Shown piece by piece: positions 22,908 to 35,193 of a stretch of DNA of 64,000 nt. The notes below the pieces were generated by a model. The model saw nothing but the letters and a program-made list of their open reading frames with translations. It was not told the DNA's origin and did no database searches. Within the stretch, counting starts at the first letter, position 1; every line of letters begins with the position of its first letter. Location of the stretch: assembly GCA_029717555.1 (NCBI GenBank), contig JAMDHS010000046.1, positions 1 to 64,000 on the forward strand, in the 5' to 3' direction. Both the position numbers and the translations under genes were made by a program. Origin of the DNA: Peribolospora baueri. Taxonomy: Eukaryota; Basidiomycota; Peribolosporomycetes; Peribolosporales; Peribolosporaceae.

Positions 22908-23488
22908 GGTGAGACGCGGGTAGCTCGGGGACAGAAGGGCAGATGGTGGTGGCCTTGCTGGCGGTGAGAACGGGTCGTCCGTCCGATTTGTGGTCCGCGA
23001 TCATTTACGCGCTTCCTCGATCGCGCAGACCGCCGGGCATATGGCAATCACACTGGTAGGAGGACCCTTCAGCTTGGATCACAAGCCATATCCCAGACGG
23101 TAGACTTTAACCTCCTTCCTATTACCAAAGTGAGCCCCAACAGGAGCATAATCGCTTTTTGAGCGGTACGCTAGAGATACAGATACAAAGTGACCGAGCT
23201 GCTGAGCAGGGGGGAAACATAATCCGAAAACGAAAACGGAGCTGCTGGCAAGAAGAGCAGGTGGGAAAGAGGCAGTTGCGTAGGAGTGGTGGTGGTTCAG
23301 ACTGGCGAAGGGACAAGGACAAGGAAGAGCGTCGAGGCGACCAGGCGCCGACGGCGCCGACAAAAGCAGCACGGCGAACAATAAATAAGATAGTAGGCTG
23401 GCAATGTCGGCAAAAGTTTTTAAGAGAGAACTAGCGCGGTCCCAGCGGGGCGCAAACAAAAAGTCTATGAAGCGGGCGTGTCTAGCGC
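22908..23488. other. Intergenic: HRQ1 promoter and RNR2 3' flank
   Basis: 581 bp between two minus-strand genes. It should contain the HRQ1 promoter and the 3' UTR of the ribonucleotide reductase gene. An AATAAATAAG-like plus-strand motif near 23380 is seen, but no clear gene or repeat. Confidence 0.45.
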
Positions 23489-25251
23489 CTAGAAGTCTTC
23501 ATCGGTCGTAAATATCCGCTCTCCCGCACCACCAAGACCTGCGCCCTCGTCTTTGCGCATGACGCCGGCCTTGGCATAGTCGGACACTCGCTTCTCGAAG
23601 AAGTTTGTCTTGCCAGAGATGGAGATCCTGCGGTGCCGTTGATGTCGTAGAGGGGAGGAAAGTCGGGGGCAATTAGTGAGATAGGTAAAATGAGTGAAAC
23701 AGATGAGATCTGCCCCACAAACTCACATCTCCATAAAGTCGAACGGGTTGGTGGCGTTGTAAACCTTCTTGTTCCCCAGCGCCACGAGAAGACGATCCGC
23801 GACAAACTGCAGTAAGAGCCGTCAAGAAGGCACGGCACGACTTGAGCGGTGTGTGAATCTGGCGGACGTCGCAGGACCACCATAAGAGCGGCTCACCTCA
23901 ATGTACTGGCACATGAGCTTTTGATTCATGCCAATGAGTGCCACTGGAAGAGCGTCGGTGAGGAACTCCTGTTCGATGACAACGGCCTCGCTGATGATGC
24001 GCTTCACCGTCTCGGGATGCGGCCGTCTCCGGAGGTGGCTGAAAACGAGGCAGGCAAAATCGGTGTGAAGGCCTTCGTCGCGAGAGATGAGCTCGTTGGA
24101 GAACGTGAGGCCCGGCATCAGGCCCCGCTTTTTGAGCCAGAAGATGGAAGCGAAAGAGCCTGCAAAGACGACGACACGATAAAGGTTGAAAATTTTAAGG
24201 TCCGAGGAGTGAGCGCCAAGAACTCCACTCCATGTCCTATCCCAAGCATTCACGGGTTCGTTGGACTCACCAGAGAAAAAAATCCCCTCCACAGCGGCAA
24301 AGGCGACAAGCCGCTCAGCAAAGGTGCAGCGTTTGTCGGAGATCCACCGAAGAGCCCAATCTGCTTTGGTCTTCACGCACGGAATCGTGTCAATGGCGTC
24401 GAAGAGGAACTGGCGGTGGGCAGGGTCGCGGATATAGGTGTCGATCAGGAGGGAGTACGTCTCAGAGTGAATGTTCTCGCTATATAGGAAAGGGCAAGCA
24501 CAACGCGGACGTGAGCCGTCAGCCTGCGGTTGCGCTTGACAGACATCGGCCAAACCATGCTCGCTCCTAACAGCGTCCACGCGGACATGTACTCACATCA
24601 TAATCTGGAACCCGTAAAAACATCGCGCCTCCGCCGCCTGCACCTCTGCGCTAAATCTCTCGACGAGGTTCTCGTTGACGATGCCGTCCGAAGCGGCGAA
24701 GAAGGCGAGAACATGAGAGATGAAGTAACGCTCATTGTCGTTCAATTTGATCTCCCAGTCTAGCACGTCCTTGGACAGATCAATCTCCTCCGCCGTCCAG
24801 AAGGAAGCCTCGGCCTTTTTGTACATTCGCCAGATCTAGGCCATCCCGTTCGGGGTCGGATCAGATGGACGAGCGCTGTGGTCAACCTCCACCGCTCACC
24901 TGCCGGCACTGATGCCGGCTAAGCCAAGAGCACTCCATATGTGCTCACCTCATGGTATTGAATCGGGAACAAGACGAATCGCCTGTCGTTCGGCTTCAAA
25001 AGCGGCTCATCCTTTTCCATCAAGTCCACGTCTCCCACGAACAGGTCCCTCGTGGTATCTGTATCCCCCGCGTCCGACGCCTTTATCCGGTCCGCCTCAT
25101 CGTGCGTTCCTGATAAAGAACGAGGAGAGAGAGGCGCCCCTGTTGAAGGTCTTGAACGAGCAGCCTGGTGTTTATCGAGGAAGGAGGGTGTATCGAAGTC
25201 GCTCTCTGGATCTGACAGGAACGAGGAAGATGGAGGCGAGTTGATCTCCAT
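23489..25251 (-). CDS. RNR2: Ribonucleoside-diphosphate reductase small subunit
   Basis: Exons (minus) 25251-24949, 24835-24597, 24479-24271, 24159-23897, 23806-23727 and 23627-23489 give 410 residues, the usual length for eukaryotic R2. It houses the di-iron tyrosyl radical that starts ribonucleotide reduction by the large subunit. Visible features are [44 protein letters not shown] followed by [16 protein letters not shown] (iron His and radical Tyr), [15 protein letters not shown] and [11 protein letters not shown]. The C-terminal tail ends FTTDEDF, needed to dock on the large subunit. The N-terminal ~60 residues are Ser/Asp-rich and not conserved. An ACGCGC core (25380-25385) about 130 bp upstream could be an MBF/MCB-like cell-cycle site; this is inference. 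It is divergent from the Rictor gene. Confidence 0.97.
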
Positions 25252-25854
25252 GTTCGCAGGCGCTGTCAGCTGTCTGTCTGCGACGTCTTCGACCCTCGGA
25301 GACAGCGAATGGTGGCAGTCGAGGTCTGAGCGATGATGATCTGTGCGTGGCCCAAAAATATCGCCGCGCCGCGTTGAGAACGCGCAAAGATCGGCCGCAG
25401 TCGGAAGATCGCCTTCAGCGACCGACGGTCATATCCGTCCCTTGCTTGCTTTCACTTGACCGCCGCCGACGACGACGACGCGGTAACAACCAGTGGAAGG
25501 TGACTTAAGGAACAAGGCTGCTCACATCTTCTCATCGCCAGTAGCAGTGGCAGTGGCAGTCAAGGGAGAGGACCACACTCACGTATACGTTCCACTTCGT
25601 CCTCGCACCGAGCGAGCAAACGCCTTGAGCGGCTTCCATGCTCGATCGACGTCGTCCCTATTCCAACCCGAGCTAACCCTAACTGCTCCCCCGCAGTGAC
25701 CACCGACTGAGCCCTGCCCAATCTCGACGACGAGGGTGCGAGAAATTACTCCCCGTCCATCTTCTCTTCCCGCCAACAACCCGCGACATCCTCGCCGCCG
25801 CCGACATCGCCATCGCTCTCGAGCATCGTCCGCGTAGGCCCATCAGCCTTCGAG
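25252..25854. promoter_or_regulatory. Shared divergent promoter region, RNR2 / Rictor
   Basis: 603 bp between oppositely transcribed genes. It contains an ACGCGC core near 25380, several GACGAC repeats near 25460 and a CAGTGG/CAGTGGCAGT cluster near 25540-25560. There is no ORF with real coding character. Whether the two genes are co-regulated cannot be seen. Confidence 0.4.
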
Positions 25855-28800
25855 ATGGCCTCCTCCGCCGCTCCGGCCGGCTCCGACGAGCAGCTCGACG
25901 AGCTCCTCGCAAAGTTCGAGGTCGAGAACAAGATCAAGGACGGCGCGGAGAACCTGCTCAAGGTGTTCGAGACCAACTTGCACTCTGGCAGGGAGATGCT
26001 CAGGCATCAGGTAGAGGCCGAGCTCACCACGGCCAACAACAAGATTGCTGATCTCAAGAGGCAGATCGAATTATTGCAGAAGAATGGTGAGCTTGGTGGA
26101 GAAGGTGAAAGGAGAAAGGGCGAGGTCGGGAGCGTGGTGGAGGCGAGAGCTGCGAACGACGGGACGGATGCCGCCGCGAGGACGGCGAGGAGCGTGCGTG
26201 CGAGTCGTGCCGGTCTTCTGGTTGATTGGTGAGGGCGGCGGCCGGAGAGCGCAACGGTGCGAGCAGATGGGGATGTGTGTTGGAGCCGGCTTGCCGTGCC
26301 CGGAAGCCAGTCACGAGAGAAGTACGGCAGCGAAACCAGTCCGCCGACGTTGAACGACTAGTCATGCAGTCTGACCCCCGTCCTCCACCATTCTTCATCA
26401 GGCGCCTCGTCTCGCACCAATCGCCCGCGCAACCTAGCCACCCCAAACGCGGCTCCCTCCGGTCTCGGTCTGTCCGGCTTCCCACCCATTCCCTCAAGGC
26501 CGGGCAGTTTTGACGAAGCGCCCATGTCAACCTCAGGTCCGACTCCTGGTTCAGGGCCGGTATCAAACTCGGCCGTGGCTAGCGCCTTCAGCTCTGCTGG
26601 ACGGAGCCCCTCGAGATGGCCCCCGCCGTTGGAGGGCCGTGGGTATGCGAGCTTGGACTATGGTCCCAGTGAGAGGATGACGGGCCGTGGTGAAGTGGTG
26701 GTGGACGACGGCGTGTTCACTGAGGCAGGTAAGTGGGACCAGCAATCGAGCGCTCACGCCGAGCATGACTCAGGCCGGGGCGGACAGGCCTCGTTTCACT
26801 AATTGTCATGCTCTCGCCTTTATGCATCTATATGTGCTCACAGAGGACGCCAAAACGTCTCGCGCGCTTGCTCAGACGCTCCTCAAGTCGCTTGCCAATT
26901 TGTCAGTCCCTCCAGTGGCACCGTCTGGGGTCCCAGCTGTGGACACCACCACCACGTCACCTGCCGGTGGAGATATACTGTCCAACGTCAAGCTTTCGTC
27001 CCCCAACCTGAACGCCTCCCCTTCCCGCGTCCGAGTACGAGCAGCCGCCCTAGCCGCCTCCGGACCTGCGCACGTCCGCACGCCCAGCCTGGCTCCCGGA
27101 ATGACGGATGTGGCGGGACAAAGGATTGGCTTGATGGAGCGGTTGGTGGATTGCTTGAAGAAGAACGATCGGACCAAGTATGAGCTTGACGCAGCTGAGG
27201 CGGCGGAATGGTGAGTGGCATGCACGTTACACGCTGTTTGTCTTGCTTCTGTCACACGCTGCTTGTCTCGGCTTCTGTTCGAATGCGTTCTCGTCGGCGA
27301 GGCTCACTCCCTCGTTTCCATGTTCGGGACTATACAGCATTTTACCCCTCCTCTCGGACACCTCCGGAAAAGAGGTCCGGTCGGCAGCGTATCGTCTGGT
27401 CCGCCACCTTCTTCTCCTCCCGCCCTCTCCGAACCCCCTCATAACCTTACTCCGGTCCCGCGGGCTCGATATCTACCTGGTGCGAACGCTAGCTCGGGAC
27501 GCTAGGTTCGATATTGAGAAGGAGCAGGCGATTATGCTCGTTCGCAAGTGTTTGGAGATTGGAGCTGCGATGGGCTTGGACGGTACTGGGACGGGCACGG
27601 ACACTGCAACGGTGGGCGGAACGAGCGAGAAAGGAAAGGAGAGAGCCGAGGAAGGGGACGATGGCGCTATGGTCGGCATCGAGGTCATGCGCGCCCTTGT
27701 TGCCGTTGCTGAGCATGGAGAAGATAGTTTCAGGCTTGTCTGTCTTGAGACCTTGGCCGAGTGCGGTAAGCGTCGCGGACCGTCGTCGGGGTGGCGCTTC
27801 TTCGAAAGGCATTGATCGTCCGTTGTCCGCCTCGTCTAACTCACGTCTTTGCCCGCTGGCATCTACATCTCCCCGTTCCTTCCTTCCTTAGCCATCCTGT
27901 GTCCTTCCCTTCTCTCCCGCTCCGGCGGCCTCCGAGTCCTGCTCCCGACCCTCGTTGACGGGCCATATGACTTCTCACCCACGCTCATAAAAGCCTTTCT
28001 CTGGATGGTCGACGCACCCGATACGCGACGCTGGCTCCGTCCGGGCATCGATCTGGAGATTGCGCTAAGCGGGTTCACAGAACAGGTCGCGCTCAAGGGC
28101 GCCGCGCTGGAGGATCGTGTGAAGAGCACGGCGAGGGTGTGTAGCGTCATGCTTAGAAGTTGGAGCGGTGAGCGATTCTGATCCCTGTCTTCGCACATTC
28201 CGTCTGTCTTTGTGTTGGTGACGCTACAAATTAACCCTCGCGCCGTTTTTGGCGGATTTGTAGGCCTTCTTTATCTCTGCATGAACGACAAGCAAGCCAT
28301 CGTTTCTCTTGTCAATGCGCTCGCCATTAACAACAAAGAAGTTCGGGTGAGATGCACGTCTTCGACTTTTTAATGTCCTCCCTTCCGACTCCGTTAGCGG
28401 ACAGTACGAGCTGAGCACTGGTACCATTTGGTTTTCGCCCTGTTGCCCGTCATCAGGATATCATGCTAGACATGTTCTTTGAAGCCTTCAACATCCGTGC
28501 TTCTTCATGGTATGACGCCTTTCTCGAAGGCAGGCGACTGACGAGTACGTAACGCAACCCCCCCATCCCCTCTCCGCGCTTCCTCTCATCATTTCGCGGT
28601 AGTTAACGTGCTCAAAATTTTGTTGTCGCCCATCGGACAGTGTACAGGGGCAAGGATGGCAAGCCACCAATACCCAACGTGCCCTCCACAGAGGTCGAGG
28701 CGGAGCAGCGACCACCAGAGCGGCTCAACGTCGTCGACCATTACTTGAGTTTGCTTCTGATCGTATTTATTGAGGCCGGTCTAGTGGACGTGAGTTGAAT

Positions 28801-31800
28801 GATTGCCGTGGTGGCAGCTCATGGCAAGAGATGTGGAGCTCATTCAGCCTATCTTATCCTCAGGTATTGGCCAGGATCGTCGAGGAAGGTGATCAGAGCT
28901 CGACGCGCAAGGCTACGCTGCTCATGGGAGAGATTCTTCAAGTGTCTAACCGAGTTTTGCCGGCGAGCTACGGCGTGCGGGTTCATGTGAGAAGCGGGAT
29001 ACCCCAGCTCTGTCTTGCATTTCGCGGCTCCCGCTGATCAAAGATGCCTTCGTCTCCATGTCATCAGGCGCTGCCTCGTCTCTTCGCCCTCGCCTCCTCT
29101 TTTACGGCCTCCCTATCACGTCAAGCTGCCTCGTCTGCCCTGTCATCGATCGATAGCTTTAACCGAAACAGGGCGCGTTTGGAGCCAGAAACGAAGAAGG
29201 CCGGTGCGGGAGCGAGGAAGCGATCGAACAGCATTGAAGAATCGATGCGACGAGGCCAACGGAGCGTGGAGAAGGCCAAGGTTCGGATGGGCATGCAGAT
29301 CGACGATGCGGCATTCAGGAACTTGTTGATCGAGACCCAGGTGAGCGTTCGTGGTGCCGTAGGGAGGCAACGTATGGTGCGATCTCGGGACAGGTCGCTG
29401 AACTAGCCGTTTGCAACGGTATCGTAGGTTTTGAACACAAAAGATCACACGAAATGGCACTTCGACACGCTCATGGAGACGTTGGAAGGGCCTTTGCTGA
29501 ACTCGCGCCGCCTAGAGGAAGCCATGCGGGCCACCAAGTTTGTCCGTCGCCTCCTCTCCTTCTTCCACCCCTTCGAGCACCGCTTTTCAGATGTGCGCAA
29601 AACCAAGCCAAACCGACGCTACGTCAAGCTCGGCTGCACTCTTTTGACAACACTCTTGGCCCAGCCGGACGGGGTCAGGTTCTTGGCGGAGGACAAGCTG
29701 TTGAAGCAGATAGCGGAGTGCTTAAATCAGCTCGATCCGGTGCGTTCAACGGGGCTTTCTGTCTGGCCGGCGTCTGTGGTTTGTATTGATTTCCGTACAT
29801 TGCATTCCGTGCAGCTGAGCGGTTCTGCCGTTGCGGAGCCTTTGTTCTCGATACAGCGGATGGAGGACACCCTCACCTACGGTTACTTTGAGATGCTCGG
29901 CACGTTGAGCCAATCGCCTGAGGGCATCGAGTGAGCGCATATCGATAAGACTATGAAGACGAGTAGATCGCGTTGTCTCATTTCACAATACTTGACGTTT
30001 CCGTAAATAGGCTCTTGGAACGCTTCAAGATCTTCACCTCGTTCTACCATTTGAGCGAGCTCAAAAGTAGGGAGGATCTCATCAAGGCTATCATCGAGAA
30101 CGTTGATTACACCATGTGAGTGGTTCCACAGGCTTTTGTGCCGGCGTTTTTGACATCCCACTTAACTCGCAATTTGTCTCTCTTCGAAGTGATGGGCACC
30201 CACGTATTGTGTTGTCGAAGGCGTTGACGTCGAGCTACAAGGTGAGCATTGCTTCAGCTATGTTGCCCATATGCTTCACCACAGTACACTGGGAGACACT
30301 CATCGTTCTCGCCATCGTCCCTAGCACATTCGCCTCTACGCCTCACACCACCTCGCCGAGCTTATCCGCCGCTACTCTGCACCGCCCGAGTGGATGATCC
30401 GACTTCTCCTCACGCAGCTCTATGACCCCTCCATGGAAGTGTGTGAGCTGGCGGTGCACATCATTGAGGAGGCTTGCGAATCGCCGGAGATCCTCGAGAC
30501 GGTTGTCCGGATGCGGCCTACATTGGATCATCTGGGAGAGATCGGCCATCCGCTCCTGCTTCGTTTCCTTTCGACGAGCGTCGGCTTCACCTACCTTTGG
30601 CAAGGAGAGTACATAGATCGTGAGATGGAGGACTGGTTTCATGTGAGTGAGCGCTACCGGTTGAGCGGTAGGTCGGCGGAGCATTGCTGATCGGACAATG
30701 TTCCGCTCCCCTCGGGTTTTGCAGGACCGCAACCATCGCTACGTGGTCCAGCTCGAGGTCTTCTTGGCGAAATCTCTTTGCCCGGACCGCACCCGTGGGA
30801 ATCACGATGAGATAATGTGAGCGCTCTGTGCATGGCTGAGCCTTATCCTGTGTGTCTTTGGAGTTGAGCTGACCGTCTCCCGACCTGTTCTTCCCTTATA
30901 ACTTGCCCAGGCAATTCGACGGGATGGTGCCTCCGCACTTCTATGGCGAGCTGGCTAAGACCAACGAAGGCTGTCAGGTCCTGCAGGAGAAGGGCCACTT
31001 TGCCGAGTTTGCGCATTTCATAAGACAGAACGGGTTCGAATGCCGGGATGTTGAGGTGATCAGCAAGCTAAAGAGCGTGCTTTGGGCCGTCGTGAGTAGC
31101 GTCTATTCTGACGAAACAGACTTTGAGTGGCAGAGTGGACGGCTGAATGACCGTTCTTGCACATGGCGACACACAGGGAAACATTGGGTCAACAAAGGGT
31201 GGACTCCCGTTCCTGGAGGCAGAGGACGTCGTTTCAGACATTGTGCAGATCGCCGAGAAGTCATTGGTGCTCTCAGTTCGAGGGTGATCATCTGTTTACT
31301 CATCATAGGAAGACGGACGACTACGAGGAGTAAAGGCTAACTTGTGCCTCGTTCTTGTCAACTTTTCTCTCGGCGCTTGCAGGACTTGCTTCTTCGTTCT
31401 CGGTCTGATCTCATCTACGCAACAGGGTGCTGATCTCCTAGAGGAGTACGGTTGGGAGGCCGTCTGCACCCCGTTGGGAGCTCCAATTGGCTTGTGTGTG
31501 CCGGAGAATCTGAATCAGTTCGTGAAGGTGCGCGCATGGCCTCCGATCTGGTCTGCACGAAGTGGGTCATGGTTTTGCTGATCCACCGCCTGCCCTCCGG
31601 CGTTCCATAGATTCCGCCTTGGACGACGGAGGAACATGCACCACCTTTGACGCTGGAGCTCGCTGGGCCGGAGAGCGTGATCGAGCGAGAAATCATGACG
31701 GCGATAGCGAACCTGAGCAACTCGATCCTGGCCAACAACACATCGCGCACGCTGGCCCGGCTCAAGACGCGACATCGCCGTCACTTTTCCGACGTCACGC

Positions 31801-32198
31801 TCTTCGCTCGTGCGCTTAGGCTCCTAGGCGATTTCCACTACCGCCTTCCCGTCCGGCGGTACATCATCGAGCTGTTCGATGTCAAGCTCGACCAGCACAC
31901 GGTCGCAGCTGTGCAGGAGCGCTGGAAGAGGCTGCGGGAGAAGAAGCTGTCCGGGAAGAAGGCCGCTCCGTCGTCCAACGGCACCATCCCAGCCGAGCCA
32001 GCAGACGAAACGACGCCGGTGCGCCCCGTGGCCCATTTCGGCTCGCGACGATCCAGAGTCTTCGCCGCCGCGCCGGTCGACGACGGCATAGAAGGCGCCA
32101 TGAGCACGAGCGACGAGTCGGCTTGGGAGCCGGAGGTGCCTGACCTCCCGAAGAAAGTGACGCTCGAGCCGAGACAGAAGATCGTTGGCTTTGCGTGA
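25855..32198 (+). CDS. Rictor/Avo3-type TORC2 subunit with N-terminal HR1
   Basis: A large multi-exon gene. The first exons resolved are 25855-26086, 26402-26728, 26844-27210, 27338-27765, 27892-28167, 28264-28346, 28457-28544 and 28641-28789, all in phase; more follow to the stop at 32196-32198. Rictor (yeast Avo3/Tsc11, S. pombe Ste20) is the TORC2 scaffold. The N-terminus, LDELLAKFEVENKIKDGAENLL...TTANNKIADLKRQIELL, is an HR1-like coiled coil as in other fungal Rictors. Next come a Ser/Pro/Gly linker and the armadillo-like RICTOR_N region (SDTSGKEVRSAAYRLVRHLL, SLLSRSGGLRVLLPTLVDG). The middle domain has LNTKDHTKWHFDTLMETLEG and KPNRRYVKLGCTLLTTLL. The conserved C-terminal domain has TCFFVLGLISSTQQGADLLEEYGWE. 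The tail after about 31900 is basic, then Ala/Pro-rich. Exons from 28789 on were not individually fixed. Confidence 0.9.
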
Positions 32199-33282
32199 AG
32201 TGAACATCAGTGATGCGCGACGGCGGAAGAGCCCAGCTGGCGTTTGGGCTGCCTTGCCGCCAAGTCGTCTTCTCTTCCTTGCTTGCTCCATCTCACAATT
32301 TCATTGATATCGCCGTACATTCTCATTCTCTCGCATGGATATACTTGTGATACCCTGCCGTTCCAGCTGGCCTCCCTTCTTGTATTCCCGCCCATCTTTC
32401 TCTCTTTCTCCCACCTGTCCGTTTGATAGGCCCACCACGGGTCACATCCAACCCCATTGAGACGTTTGGGAATTGAGTAAAAGCCTTGCTTGGGTAGTCC
32501 TCATTTCCGCGTACACCTGGGCTACCATATCGACGTCGGCTAGTATGTCAGCATATTTCCTGTTCATGCGTGCGCAGATGGGAGCTGCACGGACTCTGGA
32601 GTAGACGCACAGTTCGAGCAAGGCGATTCGGCAATTCCAAACTGTGGCGGAAATCACGTGACTTGTACCCCGCCGCAGCTTTTTGCGAAGGGTAGAAAAG
32701 CTGGCTCGCTCGCTCTTTTTTCTTCTTCTCTTCTTCCTTACGGGCGCCGGCGCAGAAACGGACCCTCCCGCCGGGGGAAACCTCAGCGAGCGAGAGTCTC
32801 ATTTCGCGCGACATCGACTGATTGGGAGCGCCAACGTCGACGTCGGTCCCTCCGGACTGGCCGACACCGCACCTAGAGCTTCGCGGCTCCGGGCCATGGC
32901 GTATAGTCCCTGTCGGCGGCAGCCCAGAGGTTGCAACCTGAACGTGCGGATGATCGACCAAGGGGGAAACTCCTTCGGACGCCTGCACGAGAGGGGCGAA
33001 ACTTATTCCTAAGCCTTGTCGGGAACGTGGTCTTCATGTAGGCGGCTATGCCGCCATTCCGAGTTTGGGCAAAACCAAGTTTCGTACATTCGTTTTTTTT
33101 ATTCTTCTCTTTTTGTCATCTTCCGTCGTCGGTCTACGCTTTGCTCATTCGACGGTGGAGAACGTTCGCTAGTTTGAATGCAAATTCAGTTCAGATGATG
33201 GATAGTCTTGCTGGGGTCCGCTTGAGGCACCGCATGCCTTCTCCCAACTGCTTGGGGGTCAACTCCTAAGGACGTGACCGCG

Positions 33283-33318
<36 letters not shown>

Positions 33319-33512
33319 AGTTCGAAAGGGCCCTGCTCCGATGCATAAATTACAATAAAGAACCTTGAGAATACTCTACACATGCGTTGCGACGCGAAAG
33401 AACCAGCCAGAGACGACGACAGCGGCGAAAGAGGATAACCGGCAATCTATAACCATGGAAAAGCACGCCCACGCGTCGGACGGCAGAGGCGACGACGATG
33501 GATGGAGAGCGG
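32199..33512. other. Intergenic with poly-C tract, no gene supported
   Basis: 1.3 kb between the Rictor stop and the stop of the IMPACT-family gene (convergent). Open frames near 32440-32660 (minus) and 32680-33010 (plus) lack a credible start codon context, splice pattern or known domain. The main feature is a homopolymer of about 36 C at 33283-33318. Confidence 0.45.
33283..33318. repeat. Homopolymer (C)36
   Basis: An unbroken run of about 36 cytosines, far longer than any other single-base run in the window. The true length may differ because such runs are error-prone in assembly. Confidence 0.85.
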
Positions 33513-34923
33513 TCAGAAAGTCTGCTCGGCTTCCGCCTCTCGCAGAAGTGCTTCCTCGTCCTCGTTCGGTTCATAGTCTTCTTGGTTCGTTCGAAGTGGT
33601 GGCGAGAGTGGAGGCGGTTTCGGCCGGACGTCCACGTCGCTCCGAGCCGGACAGCGAACCCCTTGGGCTTCCCCTGAAGCGTTAGACCCTTCCTCCCCAT
33701 CGCCATGATTTCGCTGCTCGCCCTCGAGCATCTTCTCCAGCGCGCCAATCGTGCGCTCCCTCGCCACCAAGAGCCTCTGAGCTCTCTCGATGGTCAGGTC
33801 TTCATACTCGTTCTTGCCCTTTGTCGCCGTCGTCGCCGTCCTCTCACCCGTCCCATCCTTCCTATCCGACCTTGCAGCCGGTCGTGCTCCCGCTTTGATT
33901 AACTCCAGCTCGCTTCGCAGTTCGGCTATCCGGACGTCGTGGGAAGCGAGGCGAGAGCGTAGGGGTTCGACAGCCTCCCCGAGAAGGAACGCCTGGACCG
34001 CCGATCGGGCGCAGGTGAAGATGTGTTCGAAGCGAGCCGGGCCCAAGAGTTGGCCGCCGTACCAACTGCAAAAAGAGGGGGGCCCACGAACCAGTCAGCT
34101 ATGGGCGACGACGACAACTGCGGAGAGCCTGACAGGAAAGGGCACAGCAAAAGGGGACGACTTGACAAAGGTGGATGATTCGAAACCAAACCCGTAAGAA
34201 ATTATGCGAAAAAGGACGACTAGGCGAAGGAGGAAGGGGTAGCTCGGTCGGCTGGCGCGGGCCCCAGCAATCGACCCACAATGCCATCCTCGTCTGATAG
34301 CATTAGCACAGGCCAAGACAGGCACATCAAACGTAAGAGAAGAAATAAAGATACAATACGACACTCTGAGGGCGTGGAAAGAGAAGACCAACAGCTAGAC
34401 GAAGGTATACAAAAGCGGAGACTCACCGGCTGACAATGACCAAGCAGTCCACCGCTCCCTCGTCCGCCATCGCCCTCCTCACCTTGCTCCCGCCCCACTT
34501 CTCCCCATCGTCCTCCTCCGCCTCCCTCAGCACAAAGTCATCCGGCCCTCCGAGTCCGTCCCTGCCGTCCCTGAGCACGAGACACCTGTACGCCCACATG
34601 TTGTGAGTGGCCGCTTTACTCTTCGCAGGGATGGACTGTGCGGGAACGGTGGAAGGGTGGACGACGGTGATGAGGTGATGAAGGATGGCATCAATGTGGG
34701 ACTGGGAGGCTGTGCGGAAGGGGTAGGCATAGCCCACGAAGAGGGAGGAGCGGTCGACGACAGGCGGGGACGAGACGGGGAACGGGATGGAGCCGGTGGA
34801 AGGTGGGGTGGGAGAGCGCGGAAGGGAGAGCCAGGAGCGAAGGGTGCCGTCGGCGGTGGGTTTGGCCCGCTTCTTGGGAGCAGGGGCATCTTCTCCTTCT
34901 CGTGGATGACGTTTGAGCGACAT
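33513..34923 (-). CDS. IMPACT/UPF0029 family protein (YDL177C-like)
   Basis: Exons (minus) 34923-34427 and 34065-33513 give 349 residues. The UPF0029 fold is spread over SSLFVGYAYPFRTASQSHID, KSKAATHNMWAYRC, EKWGGSKVRRAMADEGAVDC and LVIVSR|WYGGQLLGPARFEHI; the intron splits the RWYGG motif. This domain is shared with YIH1/IMPACT, which modulates Gcn2. Here there is no RWD domain in front, as in the less studied YDL177C group. The C-terminal half is a predicted coiled coil (LRSRLASHDVRIAELRSELELIK and a second heptad region), then an acidic tail. An N-terminal basic PKKRAK could be a nuclear signal. The start lies 270 bp from the divergent thiolase start. Confidence 0.8.
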
Positions 34924-35193
34924 ATTTGATTTTGCTTTCTTCTCTCTTCATCTTCCAGCAGTCAGACGCTGATCGCCGTCCGACGTCGTCCACGGCGGTG
35001 GGGGTGGTGCGGGGCGATCGACTGCGGCGACATCCACGTGGCCCGGCAAAGGTCAGGCCCGAGCCGAGTCGGTCTTCCCCGGACGGGCTTCAGGCGCATC
35101 TCGTCGGGTCAGCGTCGGTGAAAAGGTTCGGCCAGCTTCTTCGTTCTCTACACCACCTACCTACCGTCTCTCCCCCCTCATCGTCCCATAGCC

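Noticed and set aside
31020-31045. GGGTTCGAATGCC resembling a tRNA T-arm
   Set aside because: It lies inside a conserved Rictor exon and no acceptor stem or anticodon arm surrounds it.
32442-32657. 71-residue minus-strand frame between Rictor and the IMPACT-family gene
   Set aside because: It starts at GTG, has no recognisable domain, and has no convincing upstream exon.
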